NCBI GenBank assembly: GCA_907164885.2
Contig: OU015490.1
Span: 206,054,481-206,118,480 of the forward strand
DNA from: Dolomedes plantarius
Lineage: Eukaryota > Arthropoda > Arachnida > Araneae > Dolomedidae
Direction: 5' to 3'
Length of the DNA stretch: 64,000 nucleotides
Below, in pieces: positions 24,913 to 34,934 of the stretch (position 1 is the first letter of the stretch; every line of letters starts with the position of its first letter). Position numbers and translations under genes: made by a program. The notes under the pieces were generated by a model. The model made no database searches, was not told the DNA's origin, and saw only the letters and a program-made list of their open reading frames with translations.

Positions 24913-26322
24913 CACTGCTGGCCACTGTAAATGCAACACCCTGAAGGAAACATGCAAATAACATGAAATTTACAACATGCATTAGCGGAGGTGAGATATG
25001 CAAATGATTAGAATTTCAGCGCAGACGCACATCACGCTCGCCTGTGGCGCCACTTCAAAGCGCTATTTAAGGCTTGGACATTTCGACGATTTCAAGTTCG
25101 GCAATTGTGTTTTTCTTGTGGTTTTTTTCAAAAAAACGATCAATTATGCCTCGTCGAAAACAGCGATCATCTTTTGATCAAGTATCCGAGTTCGACAGAG
25201 GAAGAATAGTGGCCTACCGAGATTGTGGATTATCTTTCAGAGAAATCGGTAGTCGTGTTGGACGAAACCAAACAACTGTAATGCGGATATGTGATTGTTG
25301 GATGCAGGAGGGTACGACGGACCGGCGTGTTCGATCGCATCCACCTCAGCGCACCACTTCACGTGATGACAGGCAAATTGTGTGCATGGCAGTGACGGAT
25401 GGCTCAGTCACATCACGAACCATAGCACAGCACATGCAGTCTGTAACGCATCATCCAGTGTCTGCGCGTACCATTCGACGCCGTTTACAGCAGAGTGGTC
25501 TGTCCGCAAGACGTCCATTGCTTTGTCTACCCTTGACGCAGAACCACAGACGTCTCCGCCGCCAATGGTGCGATGACAGAAGGATGTGGACAGCAGAATG
25601 GAATGAAATTGTATTTACTGACGAGTCACGCTTCTGTCTGCAACACCACGATGGTCGCATTCGAGTCTGGAGACACCGTGAAGAGAGGATGCTGAACAGC
25701 TGCGTTATGCACCGCCACACTGGTCCTGCACCAGGTATTATGGTATGGGTCGGTATTGGATATCACTCTCGCACACCTCTAGTACGAATTGTCGGTACTT
25801 TAAACAGCCAGCGCTACATCTCCGAGGTGTTGGAGCCAGTTGTCCTTCCTTACCTTCAGGGCTTGTCCACAGCCATATTTCAACAGGATAATGCGCGACC
25901 ACACGTGGCACGCATTGTTCAACGGTTCTTCGTCAATCGCCAGATTGAATTGCTTCCCTGGCCGCCTCGCTCTCCGGATCTTTCGCGGATAGAAAACATG
26001 TGGTCCATGGTTGCTCTACGATTGACCCAGATTCCATCCCCAGCTGCCACATCAGATCAACTTTGGCAACGTGTGGAAGCTGCTTGGTCTGCTGTTCAAC
26101 AAGAACTCATCCAAAGTCTCTTTGAATCAATGCCGAGGCGTGTGGCAGCGGTGATCTCCAACAATGGCGGCTACTCTGGCTAGTGATTTTGGCAGGAACC
26201 ACACTTCACAGAAGTCTATAAATTTAATCATTTGATACTTGGTCAAGATGTTATCTTCAAAATAAATTTTGTTGTGATATCTCTTGTCTTTCTTGGTGTT
26301 GCAATTTGGGTGGCCAGCAGTG
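24913..26322 (+). mobile_element. Tc1-like element B, possibly recently active
   Basis: A 1410-bp unit is bounded by TA duplications (24911-24912, 26323-26324). Its matching terminal inverted repeats both begin CACTGCTGGCCAC and continue to a shared TGCAACACC. It contains an uninterrupted transposase frame on the plus strand. The size and layout are those of a complete Tc1 element. Confidence 0.92.
25146..26183 (+). CDS. Tc1-family transposase
   Basis: A 345-residue protein from the ATG at 25146 (MPRRKQRSSFDQVSEFDRG) to TAG at 26181. An upstream in-frame extension begins only with TTG, so 25146 is the natural start. The N-terminal paired-type helix-turn-helix includes GLSFREIGSRVGRNQTTV (about residues 31-48). 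A second HTH region follows around VSARTIRRRLQQSGLSARRP. The DDE domain has FTDESRF, FQQDNARPH and RSPDLSRIENMW, with 34 residues between the second Asp and the Glu. It would bind the element ends in the nucleus and catalyse cut-and-paste at TA. Possible weakening changes from what I remember of relatives are SRIE for SPIE and VWVG for VWGG. All catalytic residues are present, so activity cannot be excluded. Confidence 0.92.
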   Translation: MPRRKQRSSFDQVSEFDRGRIVAYRDCGLSFREIGSRVGRNQTTVMRICDCWMQEGTTDRRVRSHPPQRTTSRDDRQIVCMAVTDGSVTSRTIAQHMQSVTHHPVSARTIRRRLQQSGLSARRPLLCLPLTQNHRRLRRQWCDDRRMWTAEWNEIVFTDESRFCLQHHDGRIRVWRHREERMLNSCVMHRHTGPAPGIMVWVGIGYHSRTPLVRIVGTLNSQRYISEVLEPVVLPYLQGLSTAIFQQDNARPHVARIVQRFFVNRQIELLPWPPRSPDLSRIENMWSMVALRLTQIPSPAATSDQLWQRVEAAWSAVQQELIQSLFESMPRRVAAVISNNGGYSG

Positions 26323-26850
26323 TAGATAAATAAATATTGACCGTGATGTAATAAGCAGTCTACGAGATAACTGAATTTAGAAAAGATATTATATAGAAAT
26401 TAAAGAAATTGAAAATTGAGTGTAATGACTAAATACAGTACAGTCGAACCCTGTTATAGCGAATTCGGTATATAATGAATTCACGGATATAGCGAACGAA
26501 AATTTTGTTCCCTCAGTTTTCCTATTGCATTCAATATTAATTTATCCTTTTATAGCAAACCTCCTAAATCTTAAAAATCGGCTATAATGAACTCTTTTTT
26601 TCAGTTGACTACTGATTTTTTTTCTATTTTAAAACTTTTCAAGAATGTACAAGGAAGAAGATACAACGATTATTGAAGAAGCAGAGAATGTTGAAGAAGA
26701 AGATGATCAAGATTTACCTATCGCGATGTGGATCGAAAAGTAGAAAATTTTATCATTCTCAGGTTGCGACATGCAATTGTTCGAAACATGTGATCATGAA
26801 GTCATTACATGTGAAAATCCCACTGATGAAGATATTGTGGAAGAAATTAA

Positions 26851-27839
26851 CCTTCGAGAACGCTCGTCGGGCCTCTAATGCCCGACCGCAAAATGGAATG
26901 ACCATAAAACCACCCCTGTTTTTCATAAATGAGCAATTCCTTGTGTAGCTGCCACTTGAGATACATTCTTTCAGATTCTGAAATTTCAAACATTTTTCTA
27001 CCCCTCTTCCGGTGGAAAACTGGTTCCTCGGGCCTCTCAGGCCCAGCGCGCGTGCTGATGTGATAGGTACGTTGCAACACCATAGTGGATTTATTTGCTG
27101 TCATGTCGCGATATTTGAGTTTCGAGGAAGAGACAAAGCACTTACGGGCTATGCTGGCCGAAATTTCAACGGATGAGTAGTCTTTAGCTGAATAATCTGA
27201 AGGAATAGATGACAATGAACAACATAGCGACCATCAATCGACATCTGAAGAAGAAACTGATTCATGTGATGAAGACGATTCCCCCCAAGAATATTTCTTT
27301 CCTAAAGATGGGCTCACAAAATGGAATAAGCAAAAATTCCGACAAAACTTAACAGCCCCATCTTGCAATATTATCACCAATCTTCCAGGAAATGTTCGTA
27401 TAGCCAAAATTATGTCTTCTCCACTAGATTATTGGCAGATTTTAGTTGATGATACAATTTTGCGCAACGTTGTAAATTGCACGAGTATCTACGCTGATAG
27501 CATAGACAGTAATTTTCAAAGAAATCGCGATGTTAAAAAAACTACTGGTGCTGAAATCAAAGATAGAAAATCAAAAACAATTTGTGCCAAATGTGAAAAA
27601 AAAGTCTGCAACGGACATAATTTTACTATATGTAAATTATGCTATGAAATGGGAAGTCAAAATTTTTTTTTCTGAAAGTCATGTCTAAAATTTTATTATT
27701 TCTATTCATTGAAATTTGTAATGTTTAAATTCTAAGTAAAATCCATTTTTAATGATAGAAAGTGCAAAATTGATTGACCGGGCCTTTCCGACCCGACGCG
27801 CGTCTTCGCGTCAGTGTTGTCTTCGCGCGTCCTGGCGGG
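26851..27839 (+). mobile_element. piggyBac-like element nested in the Tigger
   Basis: A 989-bp insertion is bounded by TTAA at 26847-26850 and TTGA at 27840-27843, the piggyBac TTAA target duplication with one substitution. The ends carry inverted GC-rich motifs: GTCGGGC-(7)-GCCCGAC at 26868-26888, and GACCGGGCC...GACCCGACGCGCG at 27777-27803. A related CTCGGGCCTCTCAGGCCC sits at 27027-27044. Autonomous piggyBacs are over 2 kb. This one has lost its catalytic centre and is non-autonomous. Confidence 0.82.
27103..27675 (+). pseudogene. piggyBac transposase lacking the DDE core
   Basis: One frame from ATG 27103 to TGA 27673, about 190 codons, is broken only by stops at 27178 and 27193. The N-terminal acidic region MSRYLSFEEETKHLRAML...EEETDSCDEDD leads into the start of the DDE_Tnp_1_7 region (TKWNKQKFRQNLTAPSC, LPGNVRIAK, SPLDYWQILVDD). 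At about 27555 it jumps straight to the C-terminal cysteine-rich domain (KTICAKCEKKVCNGHNFTIC, then KLCYE). The family has roughly 300 further residues with the catalytic Asp triad between these parts. What remains is an N-terminal domain joined in frame to a DNA-binding zinc finger. Stops argue against a functional protein. Confidence 0.82.
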
Positions 27840-28565
27840 TTGAAATGAATTATTCTGAAATCGAAGATTCAGCATCTGATGCTGATGAAGAGGAGCACAT
27901 AAATGACGAAATCCCCACCATCACATCTGCTAGAAAAGCAATGCGTGTAATTAATAAGTTTTTGTCTACACAAACAGTGGAAGAAAGTGTTGGAGTCATT
28001 TGATGTATTAGACAAAGAAATTCATGAACTGTTTTTGAAATGTGCATCACGTCACAGGAGATTACATATTATTTCTTCTATCGAAGCAGCGAGCTACAAT
28101 TAAAGGTAAAATTAATTTATTTCCATTTGTCTTTATGTTTAGTTAATTTAATTAGTATTGTGTCAGTGTAATGTAATCGATTTTAGCCAATTTAATTCAT
28201 TAATGATCATTTTAATAGATTTTATCATTTTTAATACATCATTATTGAATACACATAGCAACTAATGAGTTATTCATTTCGTGAAATCTAACATTTTTCA
28301 TAACGGTTCGGATATAGAGAACAAAACCTTTGGTTCTTTGAAGTTCGTTTTAACTGGGTTCGATTGTATTAACCATGGTGTGATAAAGCTTTCTACGAGC
28401 AAAGCAATTTACAAATGAAATTATAAAGAAATTAAAGTACTTGCAATGTCAGTGTAATGTGTATATATATTAACTGTTGTGTGATAAAGCTTTCTACGAG
28501 ATAAATGAATTTTCTCCAGTGTTTTGTAACGATCCTTTACTAAAGGTATACATCTATATAGTGAA

Positions 28566-28636
28566 AATCCTTGAGGTTTTGACTGCGCAGTCCAAACCTT
28601 GATGAATTAAAATTGTTGGAAACTTTAATTCCTCAA

Positions 28637-28641
<5 letters not shown>
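28566..28641. repeat. small hairpin-forming inverted repeat
   Basis: ATCCTTGAGG (28566-28575) and CCTCAAGGAT (28632-28641) form inverted ends. Inside, TTTTGACTGCGCAGTCCAAA is almost a perfect palindrome. The right end enters a (TA)n tract (28640-28701). This may be a very short MITE. Confidence 0.55.

Positions 28642-28701
<60 letters not shown>
28642..28701. repeat. (TA)n microsatellite
   Basis: About 60 bases of TA between the hairpin and the next segment. Confidence 0.95.
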
Positions 28702-28704
<3 letters not shown>

Positions 28705-29024
28705 CTCTCACGTTTGGGGGAGCCTTGAGTGGCGTAGTATATAGCCCCCGAAATTTCGATTGAAATTTGTTCGTGTGTGTTGAGCATGTGTGCGTGAGGG
28801 TTCAGTTAAGGAAATCCCCAAGGAAATCCGGCAGACTTCTTCCTTTAGGATTTCCTGCACTTGTACGGTCACCTTTATAGTACAATCAGTACAGTCCACT
28901 GTAAAGTTGAATCTCGCAAGTTCTTCTCCAGGGCCAGTTAATCTAAACCAATGTATACATAAAAAATAATTGGTAATGTGTAACAAATGTGACTACCTGT
29001 TTCTTTCAGATAGGAGAGAACTTG
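28702..29024. other. unassigned segment next to a TA tract
   Basis: A less AT-rich 320-bp segment. A 92-codon minus-strand frame (28708-28986) contains no motif I recognise. Read on the minus strand it abuts a (TA)n tract, as the SINE-like units at 31.4 and 43.1 kb do, so it could be another retroposed piece. The evidence is thin. Confidence 0.3.
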
Positions 29025-29777
29025 AAGGGGGCTCACAACCTTTGAAACTTCAAAAAATCGATTTTTGGTTTTTGCTATATTCTGGTTTTTGGGACATTTC
29101 TGAACAATATGCAAAAAACCGCATAAAAAAATTTGCATTATTTCTCGAGTTATGAGAGTTTATGTAAAGCTCACTCTGTTGCCATAGCCATGTTATTCCA
29201 ACTTTAACTCCAGTTTTCTCAAATATGTGAATTTTTGGATTGCGCGCACTGTTACTCCCAAACTATGTGTGCTAGACACACAAAATTTTTATCAGATTTG
29301 TATTATAAGCTTCTTTACACACTAAAACCAGAAAAGTAAAAAAATATGTGTAAAAAAAAATTTTACACTTGAAAATGTTTTAAAAAATTGCTAAATTAAA
29401 ATTTTTTTTTAATTTTATGTAAACTTTTCAATTTAAACTATATTTTTTGTATATGTTTTGGTTTTACATTAAACTTAAGTGTATTATTAATTTAATTTGA
29501 CCAAAAAATAGTTCCTTTATGAATATTTCTTAATTTTATGATGCGCGAAACATCCAATGATTTTTTTCCCTTTTTAGTAATGTGTACATTTAAAAATAAA
29601 ATCTAAAAATTATTTATGGCTTTAGAAGTTCTATTTTTGTATAAAATATAACTGAAGACTTGTAATTTTTATATGAAAAAAAATATATATATATATTAAT
29701 ATTATTGGAGTTTCAGTAGCTCGATTTTGATCATGTTTAGGGTCATTTCCCAATGGTCAAAGGTTGTGAGCCCCCTT
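29025..29777. mobile_element. 753-bp MITE with perfect 21-bp inverted ends
   Basis: The left end begins AAGGGGGCTCACAACCTTTG (29025) and its exact inverse closes the element at 29757-29777. The interior is AT-rich without coding capacity. The flanks read TTG on the left and AAGG on the right, with TTAA overlapping the right end, so a TTAA target (piggyBac type) is possible but not proven. A truncated relative is at 15633. Confidence 0.85.
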
Positions 29778-29779
29778 AA

Positions 29780-31290
29780 GGAAAGTCACAGCTTATCTTG
29801 GTGGGATAATGGTTCCACATATCCTTCTAGAAAATCACGGGGTTCTTTTCTCAAGCATGCCCAATTGTGTTAAAAAACCGGAAAATGTAAAAAATCGTAG
29901 TTTTGTCTTTTTTTTTTTTTTGGAGTGAGTGAACATCGAAGTTTTTTTTCTTATGTACAGTGTTAGAAAGATACAAAGTGTTACACAAAGTGTTACAACA
30001 CGATTACACAATAAAGGCGTAGAATTCAATTCCCAAGTTTGTTCTTTCGATTTAAAAGATGCAAAAATATATATAAATAATCGCAGTTTCATGGACTTTG
30101 TTTAAGAGGGTGAAAATCAGCCTTTACATTTTAGAGCAATGTCTAGGTGATACAAAATTTAAAGACGTCGAGTTCGATTCCGAATTTTGTTCTTTTATTT
30201 TAAAAGATAAAGAAATATGTAAGAAATCACAGTTTTGTGTACTTTGTTAAAAGGGGTGGTGTAAATCAACGTTTTCCCTTTTGAACAAAGGAAAAGATAC
30301 AAATTATTCAAAACGATCACATAATCAAGTACACAATGGATTGCATTTAGAAAATGTACATTTGGTTTATTACAGAAAATTTATATAAATTTTATCTACG
30401 CAGAGTGGTAGAGTTCAGTAGATATTCCCTAGGGACTCCGAATATGAGTTGTTCGATTTCCAACGCAGGTGTATTATAATTAAATTTCGGAAAAATGCGG
30501 GTGGTATATGCAAAGATTTTCCGTGCCTTTATCATTGTCAGAGGACATTACAATTTCTGTTCAAATATTTTTCCTTTAAAGTATTCTATATTTCCAGAAA
30601 TTTATTCAGTTAGACTTTTGTATTTTCACATATATCAACGTAATTTATTTTGCAGATCCACATTCTTTTTTCAAAATCCTTCTATAGTGTATTTGTAATA
30701 TGATTTTCTCTTTTGCATTCGGATTCCTAATAAATGCAGCAAACAGTGCATTTCTTCCTCGTTAAGATGTCATCAGAATGTTATTTCTCATGGTGTTCGT
30801 TGTCGAAAATTTCTCTGATTTTCAATCGTTTTCTAGTTTGTTTCCATCGTAAACAATATTTTGTGAGCCGTCTAGTTTTAAGTTATTTTGAAACTTTTGA
30901 TTAAATAAAGATGAAAATGATGCCTGCATAAAATAATGAAATTTGTTCCTTCGCTTTACGTAATATCGGCTTACAAAATCCGATCGTAGTATCACGCCAG
31001 TTCTGGCTGCCGGAACACCTGTTTGTATATTCAGGTAAGACATGTAATTTAAATATTTAATTTGATGACAGATGCTGCAAAAGAGGATGAGGTGAAATTG
31101 TACAATTTCACATCTTTGTTCTGTTGAATATCTTTTTTTTGGCATAAATCAGTGGAATGAGTAAGTTATCGCTAAAGAAATACTTTTAAAAATGATTTCC
31201 TTTTATTAGATTTTTATCCGCTACTTACTTTCTGTTGAATATTCTTTTGCAAAAAAGATAAAATTGAATTCCTTTGAATAGCTATCTGTT
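29780..31290. other. gene-free stretch; possible transposase N-terminus at 31085-31144
   Basis: No intact gene. On the minus strand from ATG 31144, MPKKRYSTEQRCEIVQFHL resembles the opening helix of helix-turn-helix transposases, but the reading dissolves after ~20 codons. At 29900-30310 segments of similar wording recur (GATACAAA, TCGAGTTCGATTCC, AAAAGAT), suggesting an old loose duplication. Confidence 0.35.
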
Positions 31291-31294
31291 TATT

Positions 31295-31311
31295 TATCTA
31301 TCTCTCTCTCT

Positions 31312-31394
<83 letters not shown>

Positions 31395-31790
31395 CAACAA
31401 ACACAAAGGCATCGGGCCGGGGTCGGAAGGTTCCGGCCAGCCGATTTCACCACTGCCGGGCCGGCGCATTAGGTCAGTATCGTTTCCGTCACGGCTGTGT
31501 CCTCTCGCCCGCGACTACCCCGTCGACTGCCGGGCCGCTTCCGGTAGGATTCGAGCCATCGTTCATCCGACTACGAACCGTTAGGCAGCCGCGATTAAGC
31601 CATCGATGCGGACAGATAGCCGGAACGTAACCGGAGGTTGACGGGCCGGTTACGGGAGCAATAATTGGTGTCGACATACCGTCATCTACCCATCTCGTAA
31701 ACAGCAATGTGCCGTAGGTCAGGGCATCATGCCAGCATTCTACCAGAATCGGACCGCCGGCAGTGTTTCTAAGTTTTGCGTAGGACCCTT
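31295..31790 (-). repeat. tRNA-derived SINE-like unit with (TA)n(GA)n tail, copy 1
   Basis: Read on the minus strand, a GC-rich body contains an A-box-like TGGCTTAATCGCGG (31591-31604). About 45 bases on is a B-box-like GGCTCGAATCC (31547-31557). The body ends TTTGTGTTTGTTGGG (31393-31407) and runs directly into (TA)n (31315-31392) and then (GA)n. The same terminal words and tail order occur in the opposite orientation at 42900-43375. The body repeats the motif CGGGCCGG several times. The 5' boundary, somewhere up to 31790, is uncertain. No open frame in it has a recognisable domain. Confidence 0.6.
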
Positions 31791-32665
31791 TTGTTTATAT
31801 GCTTTTTATTATTATTTATTTCATTGACGATTAACCTCTGATATCAACCCTTTCACTTTTATTATTTTTTTGCCTTCATATTTGTAGTATTCTTTCCAGT
31901 TTTGCCTTATGTATTTTTAGGTATTACCAAATACTGATCTTTGTTATTACCTAAAAATTTACTTGTTAGAACAAAACCTCATTTTGTATTAAGATACATT
32001 TACCCAAATTTGAAAGTTAAGATAACATTAATACCAACCATTAAAGCTAAATCATCTTTCCACTCGATCTAAGGTTACAGTTTGTTTTTTTTTAATTTAG
32101 AATGAGATTATAGTATGTAAAACAGTACTACTTTAATAATTAACCCAAAAAACTTGTACTTCCCCAGTATAAAATTTATTAACATAATTTGATAAATTTA
32201 TAAACATAAATTTGATACATTCTTCAAACCTGAGTAATGTGTAGTGTGTATGATGAAGCCCATCTTTGTGAGCTTGTGAAAACTTGCTCAGAAGAATTTA
32301 TTTAAATTATTTTTTGGTGTAGAGTTAATAAATGCTCTACAGATAAGAAAATTATTTTTTCCATAGTTTTGTGAATTAAAGAATAATTCATTAAATTCTT
32401 ATGTCATTTTAAAAAAATATTTTCTTTTCTATTATATTGGACTTAATATCCAACACTTGATAGTACTATTTTTGAGAAATAGAACTATGATAGTAATATC
32501 TTCTATTGTAATTTTGAGAAAAATTATAGACACATGTTTTTAAATACAGAAAAGAGCTGGTTTAAAGTAAAAATAGTTTATTTAGAAAGTACATAGCACA
32601 TTTACACAATTTTTTTCTATATTTTCTACAAAACAGGATCCAAAATTATTATTCAATAATTATTA
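31791..32665. other. gene-free AT-rich DNA
   Basis: No gene, RNA or clear repeat. A direct repeat of TTCAATAATTATTAACAATT occurs at about 32652 and 32675. Confidence 0.5.
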
Positions 32666-32669
32666 ACAA

Positions 32670-33350
32670 TTAAATTCAATAATTATTAACAATTGTTATG
32701 ATATATTGTTTGATTAGTCTAGGTTAATTTGAAAAATGAGGTGGGTAATATTGACTAGCTGTCAATGTTGAGTGAAATGGCATAGATTATATTATAAAGC
32801 GTGAAAAAACACTTAGACTTTTTGAACCAAGCTTCTAACCCAAATTTAAGTTTTTAAAAAAATATTTTGCTAATGAGAGTATTTTCACAGATCTTAACAA
32901 TGGAATAGAAAACCCGTATAGTCAACAAATTCATGGATAAACGATTCAGTTCTAAAAGCAAAAAGCCTGGTTTCTGTATACTGTTGTAACATGATTATTA
33001 TAAAAGTATACAGAAACCAGGCCTTTTGCTTTTAGGGCTGCATCTTTTATCCATGACTTAGTTGACAATACAGGTGTTATGTTCCATTCCTTAGATCCAT
33101 GAAAATATTTCCAATTTTAAAAGTTTCATTAAATTTTTTTTAAAATTTTGGTTAGAAGTTCGGTTTGAAAAGTTAAAAGTATTTTATTGCACTTTGTAAA
33201 ATAATCTATGCTACTGCACTCAACATTGACAGCCAGTCAATCTTTGTATGCTTGCATCATTTTTCAACTTAACTTAGATAAACCAAATAATACACCATAA
33301 AAAAACCTACACACTTGCAAACATAACCTTATTATAGTCAACAATTATTT
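32670..33350. repeat. ~680-bp imperfect palindrome
   Basis: Arms of roughly 310 and 345 bp face each other across a 24-bp spacer (32982-33005). The inner 30 bases are 29/30 identical in inverted form: CTAAAAGCAAAAAGCCTGG at 32952 against its complement ending at 33035. Outer parts match at lower identity, for example CAATGTTGA at 32764 against TCAACATTG at 33221. A third, single copy of the arm sequence lies at about 36095-36185. This resembles a fold-back transposon. No transposase or target duplication was recognised. Confidence 0.75.
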
Positions 33351-33539
33351 AATATTTAACTGAACCTAAATAATATATTTTGGAATATTTTTTTACTGCC
33401 CTTATCCTTACACTTTATAATAACAGCTGCTCACAAAAATATATTTTATGTGACAGATCTCCACCAAAATTTGACAATGAAATAATAAAATTAAATACTA
33501 GGCAGAAGTTAGTATTCCAAATGACATTCAACTACCTAT

Positions 33540-34500
33540 TAGCTCATCAACGAATAATCTAATACATCTAAAAGCAATATTATTATTATTATTACTTCTG
33601 TAAGGAATTATGAATGAACATCTAACTACTTCTCATGAAATTCTGATAATTAAATTAAAAAATTTTTAACATTAACTATCAAGAGTAAAATAACCCTTGG
33701 CATTTTATATCTTTATAATATAAAAATATAAAATTTTTTTTGGTAAGCAGTTATGATAAAAGACTTTCACAAGAGTCACGGTTAACTGAAGTCCCTGAAC
33801 TGCACTTTCAGACATACCTAATACTTTAATAACATGCTTGCCAGCTAAAAATATAATGAATAAAGGAAATCAATATCAATCCACAAATTACTGCAACCAA
33901 AGTTTATGAAAATGTTCGGATTAGCGTATAAAATATACAAAGAGAAATTTGAAAATTTGAGTTGTTTATTAATTAAGAATTATGTAATAAAAATATTTTT
34001 TATGGTTTTTCATAGAAAAATTCAAATTTAAGTACAAAAAATAAATTTTAAAAAAATATATTATCAACTTTGTGATTTTGCCCACAAGTTCACTGCTGAA
34101 AAAAAAGGATATCTAGAGAATTAAAAAAAAAAATGGGTTCAGTGAGGTTAAAATCAACTTACAGATTATGAATCGAGCACACTGCCAAGTGAGTTGTGGA
34201 ATCTTTTCATGGAAATCACAATGAGGTGAAGATGGATTCCAGTTTCAGAATTCTGTAAAGAAACCAATATTTTCTTATAATGCCATTAATAAAAATTAGA
34301 GTGATTTGTGACACCAAGAAGCATTGAAAAGCAGAGTTCACTATTTATTTATTTATTTTACAAATGCCACACACTACCAAAAATAGCACCTATGCCATGT
34401 GTGCACGTGCTCTCCAATACTTCTCAACAAGATCAGTAAAACGTTTTAGTGCAGAGCACTCGTCTATTTGCTTATCAGTGAAATAAAAAAGGTAGTATGA
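33540..34500. repeat. segmental duplication, copy 1
   Basis: About 950 bp that recur, diverged, at 35890-36930. Shared landmarks in order are CTAATACATC, TACTTCTGTAA, GGCATTTTATA, GACTTTCACAAGAGTC (about 33761), CTGCACTTTC, AATCCACAAATTA, GTTCGGATTAGCGT, CCACAAGTTCACTGCTGAAAA, CCAATATTTTCTTATAATGC and AAGCATTGAAAAG. No open frame is conserved between the copies, so they look non-coding. Confidence 0.75.
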
Positions 34501-34531
34501 CCCCCTTACATGTATACTTTGGACCATAGGC

Positions 34532-34934
34532 GTAGCGTGCTTCTAACATTTGGGACGGATACAAATTGAATTCAGCTAGGGCCCTTCTCAGCGCATTGAC
34601 TACCGATCAATCCTTAAAATTTGAAATATGATTTTTTGAAATTGAGTAACAATAGAATTGATGTTTGAGTAGTATTCAAAAAGTTAAACAATGAGAAAAA
34701 TAAATGTAATATAAATAAAAGAAGAAAAAAAATGTAGCATGCTTCTAACATTTGGGACGGATACAAATTGAATTCAGCTAGGGCCCTTCTCAGCGCATTG
34801 ACTACCGATCGATCCTTAAAATTTGAAATATGATTTTTTGAAATTGAGTAACAATAGAATTGGTTTGAGTAGTATTCAAAAAGTTATACAATGAGGAAAA
34901 TAAATGTAATATAAATAAAAGAAGAAAAAAAAAT
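34532..34934. repeat. 201-bp tandem duplication, very similar copies
   Basis: Units 34532-34733 and 34734-34934 differ at only a handful of positions and a short indel near GAATTGATG/GAATTGG. Both start GTAGC-TGCTTCTAACATTTG. The preceding ATAGGCGTAGCGTG resembles the terminal sequence of some hAT elements, so the unit may derive from one. Confidence 0.85.

Larger units (their letters stand above)
26646..28105 (+). pseudogene. Tigger-type transposase C-terminal remnant (split)
   Basis: The first part (26646-26848) reads an acidic tail with DQDLPIAMWIEK, a stop, then NPTDEDIVEE. The second part (27845-28105), beyond the piggyBac, reads NYSEIEDSASDADEEEHIND, TSARKAMRVINKFLSTQ and, after a frameshift, EIHELFLKCASRHRRLH. 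This order and composition match the C-terminal tails of Tigger transposases. No catalytic D residues remain because the DDE domain is absent. Non-functional. Confidence 0.75.
26441..28366 (+). mobile_element. Tigger/pogo-like element, internally deleted, hosting a piggyBac
   Basis: The left end CAGTCGAACCCTGTTATAGC and the inverted right end CAATCGAACCCAGTTAAAAC lie between TA dinucleotides (26439-26440, 28367-28368). This is the CAGTCGAACC-type terminus common in Tigger elements. GGATATAGCGAACGAAAA on the left is echoed by GGATATAGAGAACAAAA near the right end. Without the nested piggyBac the element is only ~0.93 kb. It keeps just the acidic C-terminal tail of the transposase and lacks the DNA-binding and DDE regions. 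Confidence 0.8.
24880..28562. repeat. ~110-bp tandem array split by two transposons
   Basis: Units share TTAAC-GTG-TGATAAAGC--TCTACGAG and end near CAGTGTAATG. Visible pieces are the end of a unit at about 24895-24912, a unit at 26323-26440, a unit at 28367-28466 and a unit from 28467. The Tc1 element 24913-26322 and the Tigger-like element 26441-28366 each sit at a TA inside this array. When both are removed the pieces line up as consecutive units. Confidence 0.65.

Noticed and set aside
28970..29030. Splice acceptor (TTTCTTTCAG) of a host exon
   Set aside because: The pyrimidine tract and AG fit, but the following sequence is a MITE and no coding exon follows.
31400..31790. CpG island or promoter of a host gene
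   Set aside because: The GC-rich body repeats the pattern of 42900-43137 with the same terminus and microsatellite tail, so a retroposed repeat explains it better.
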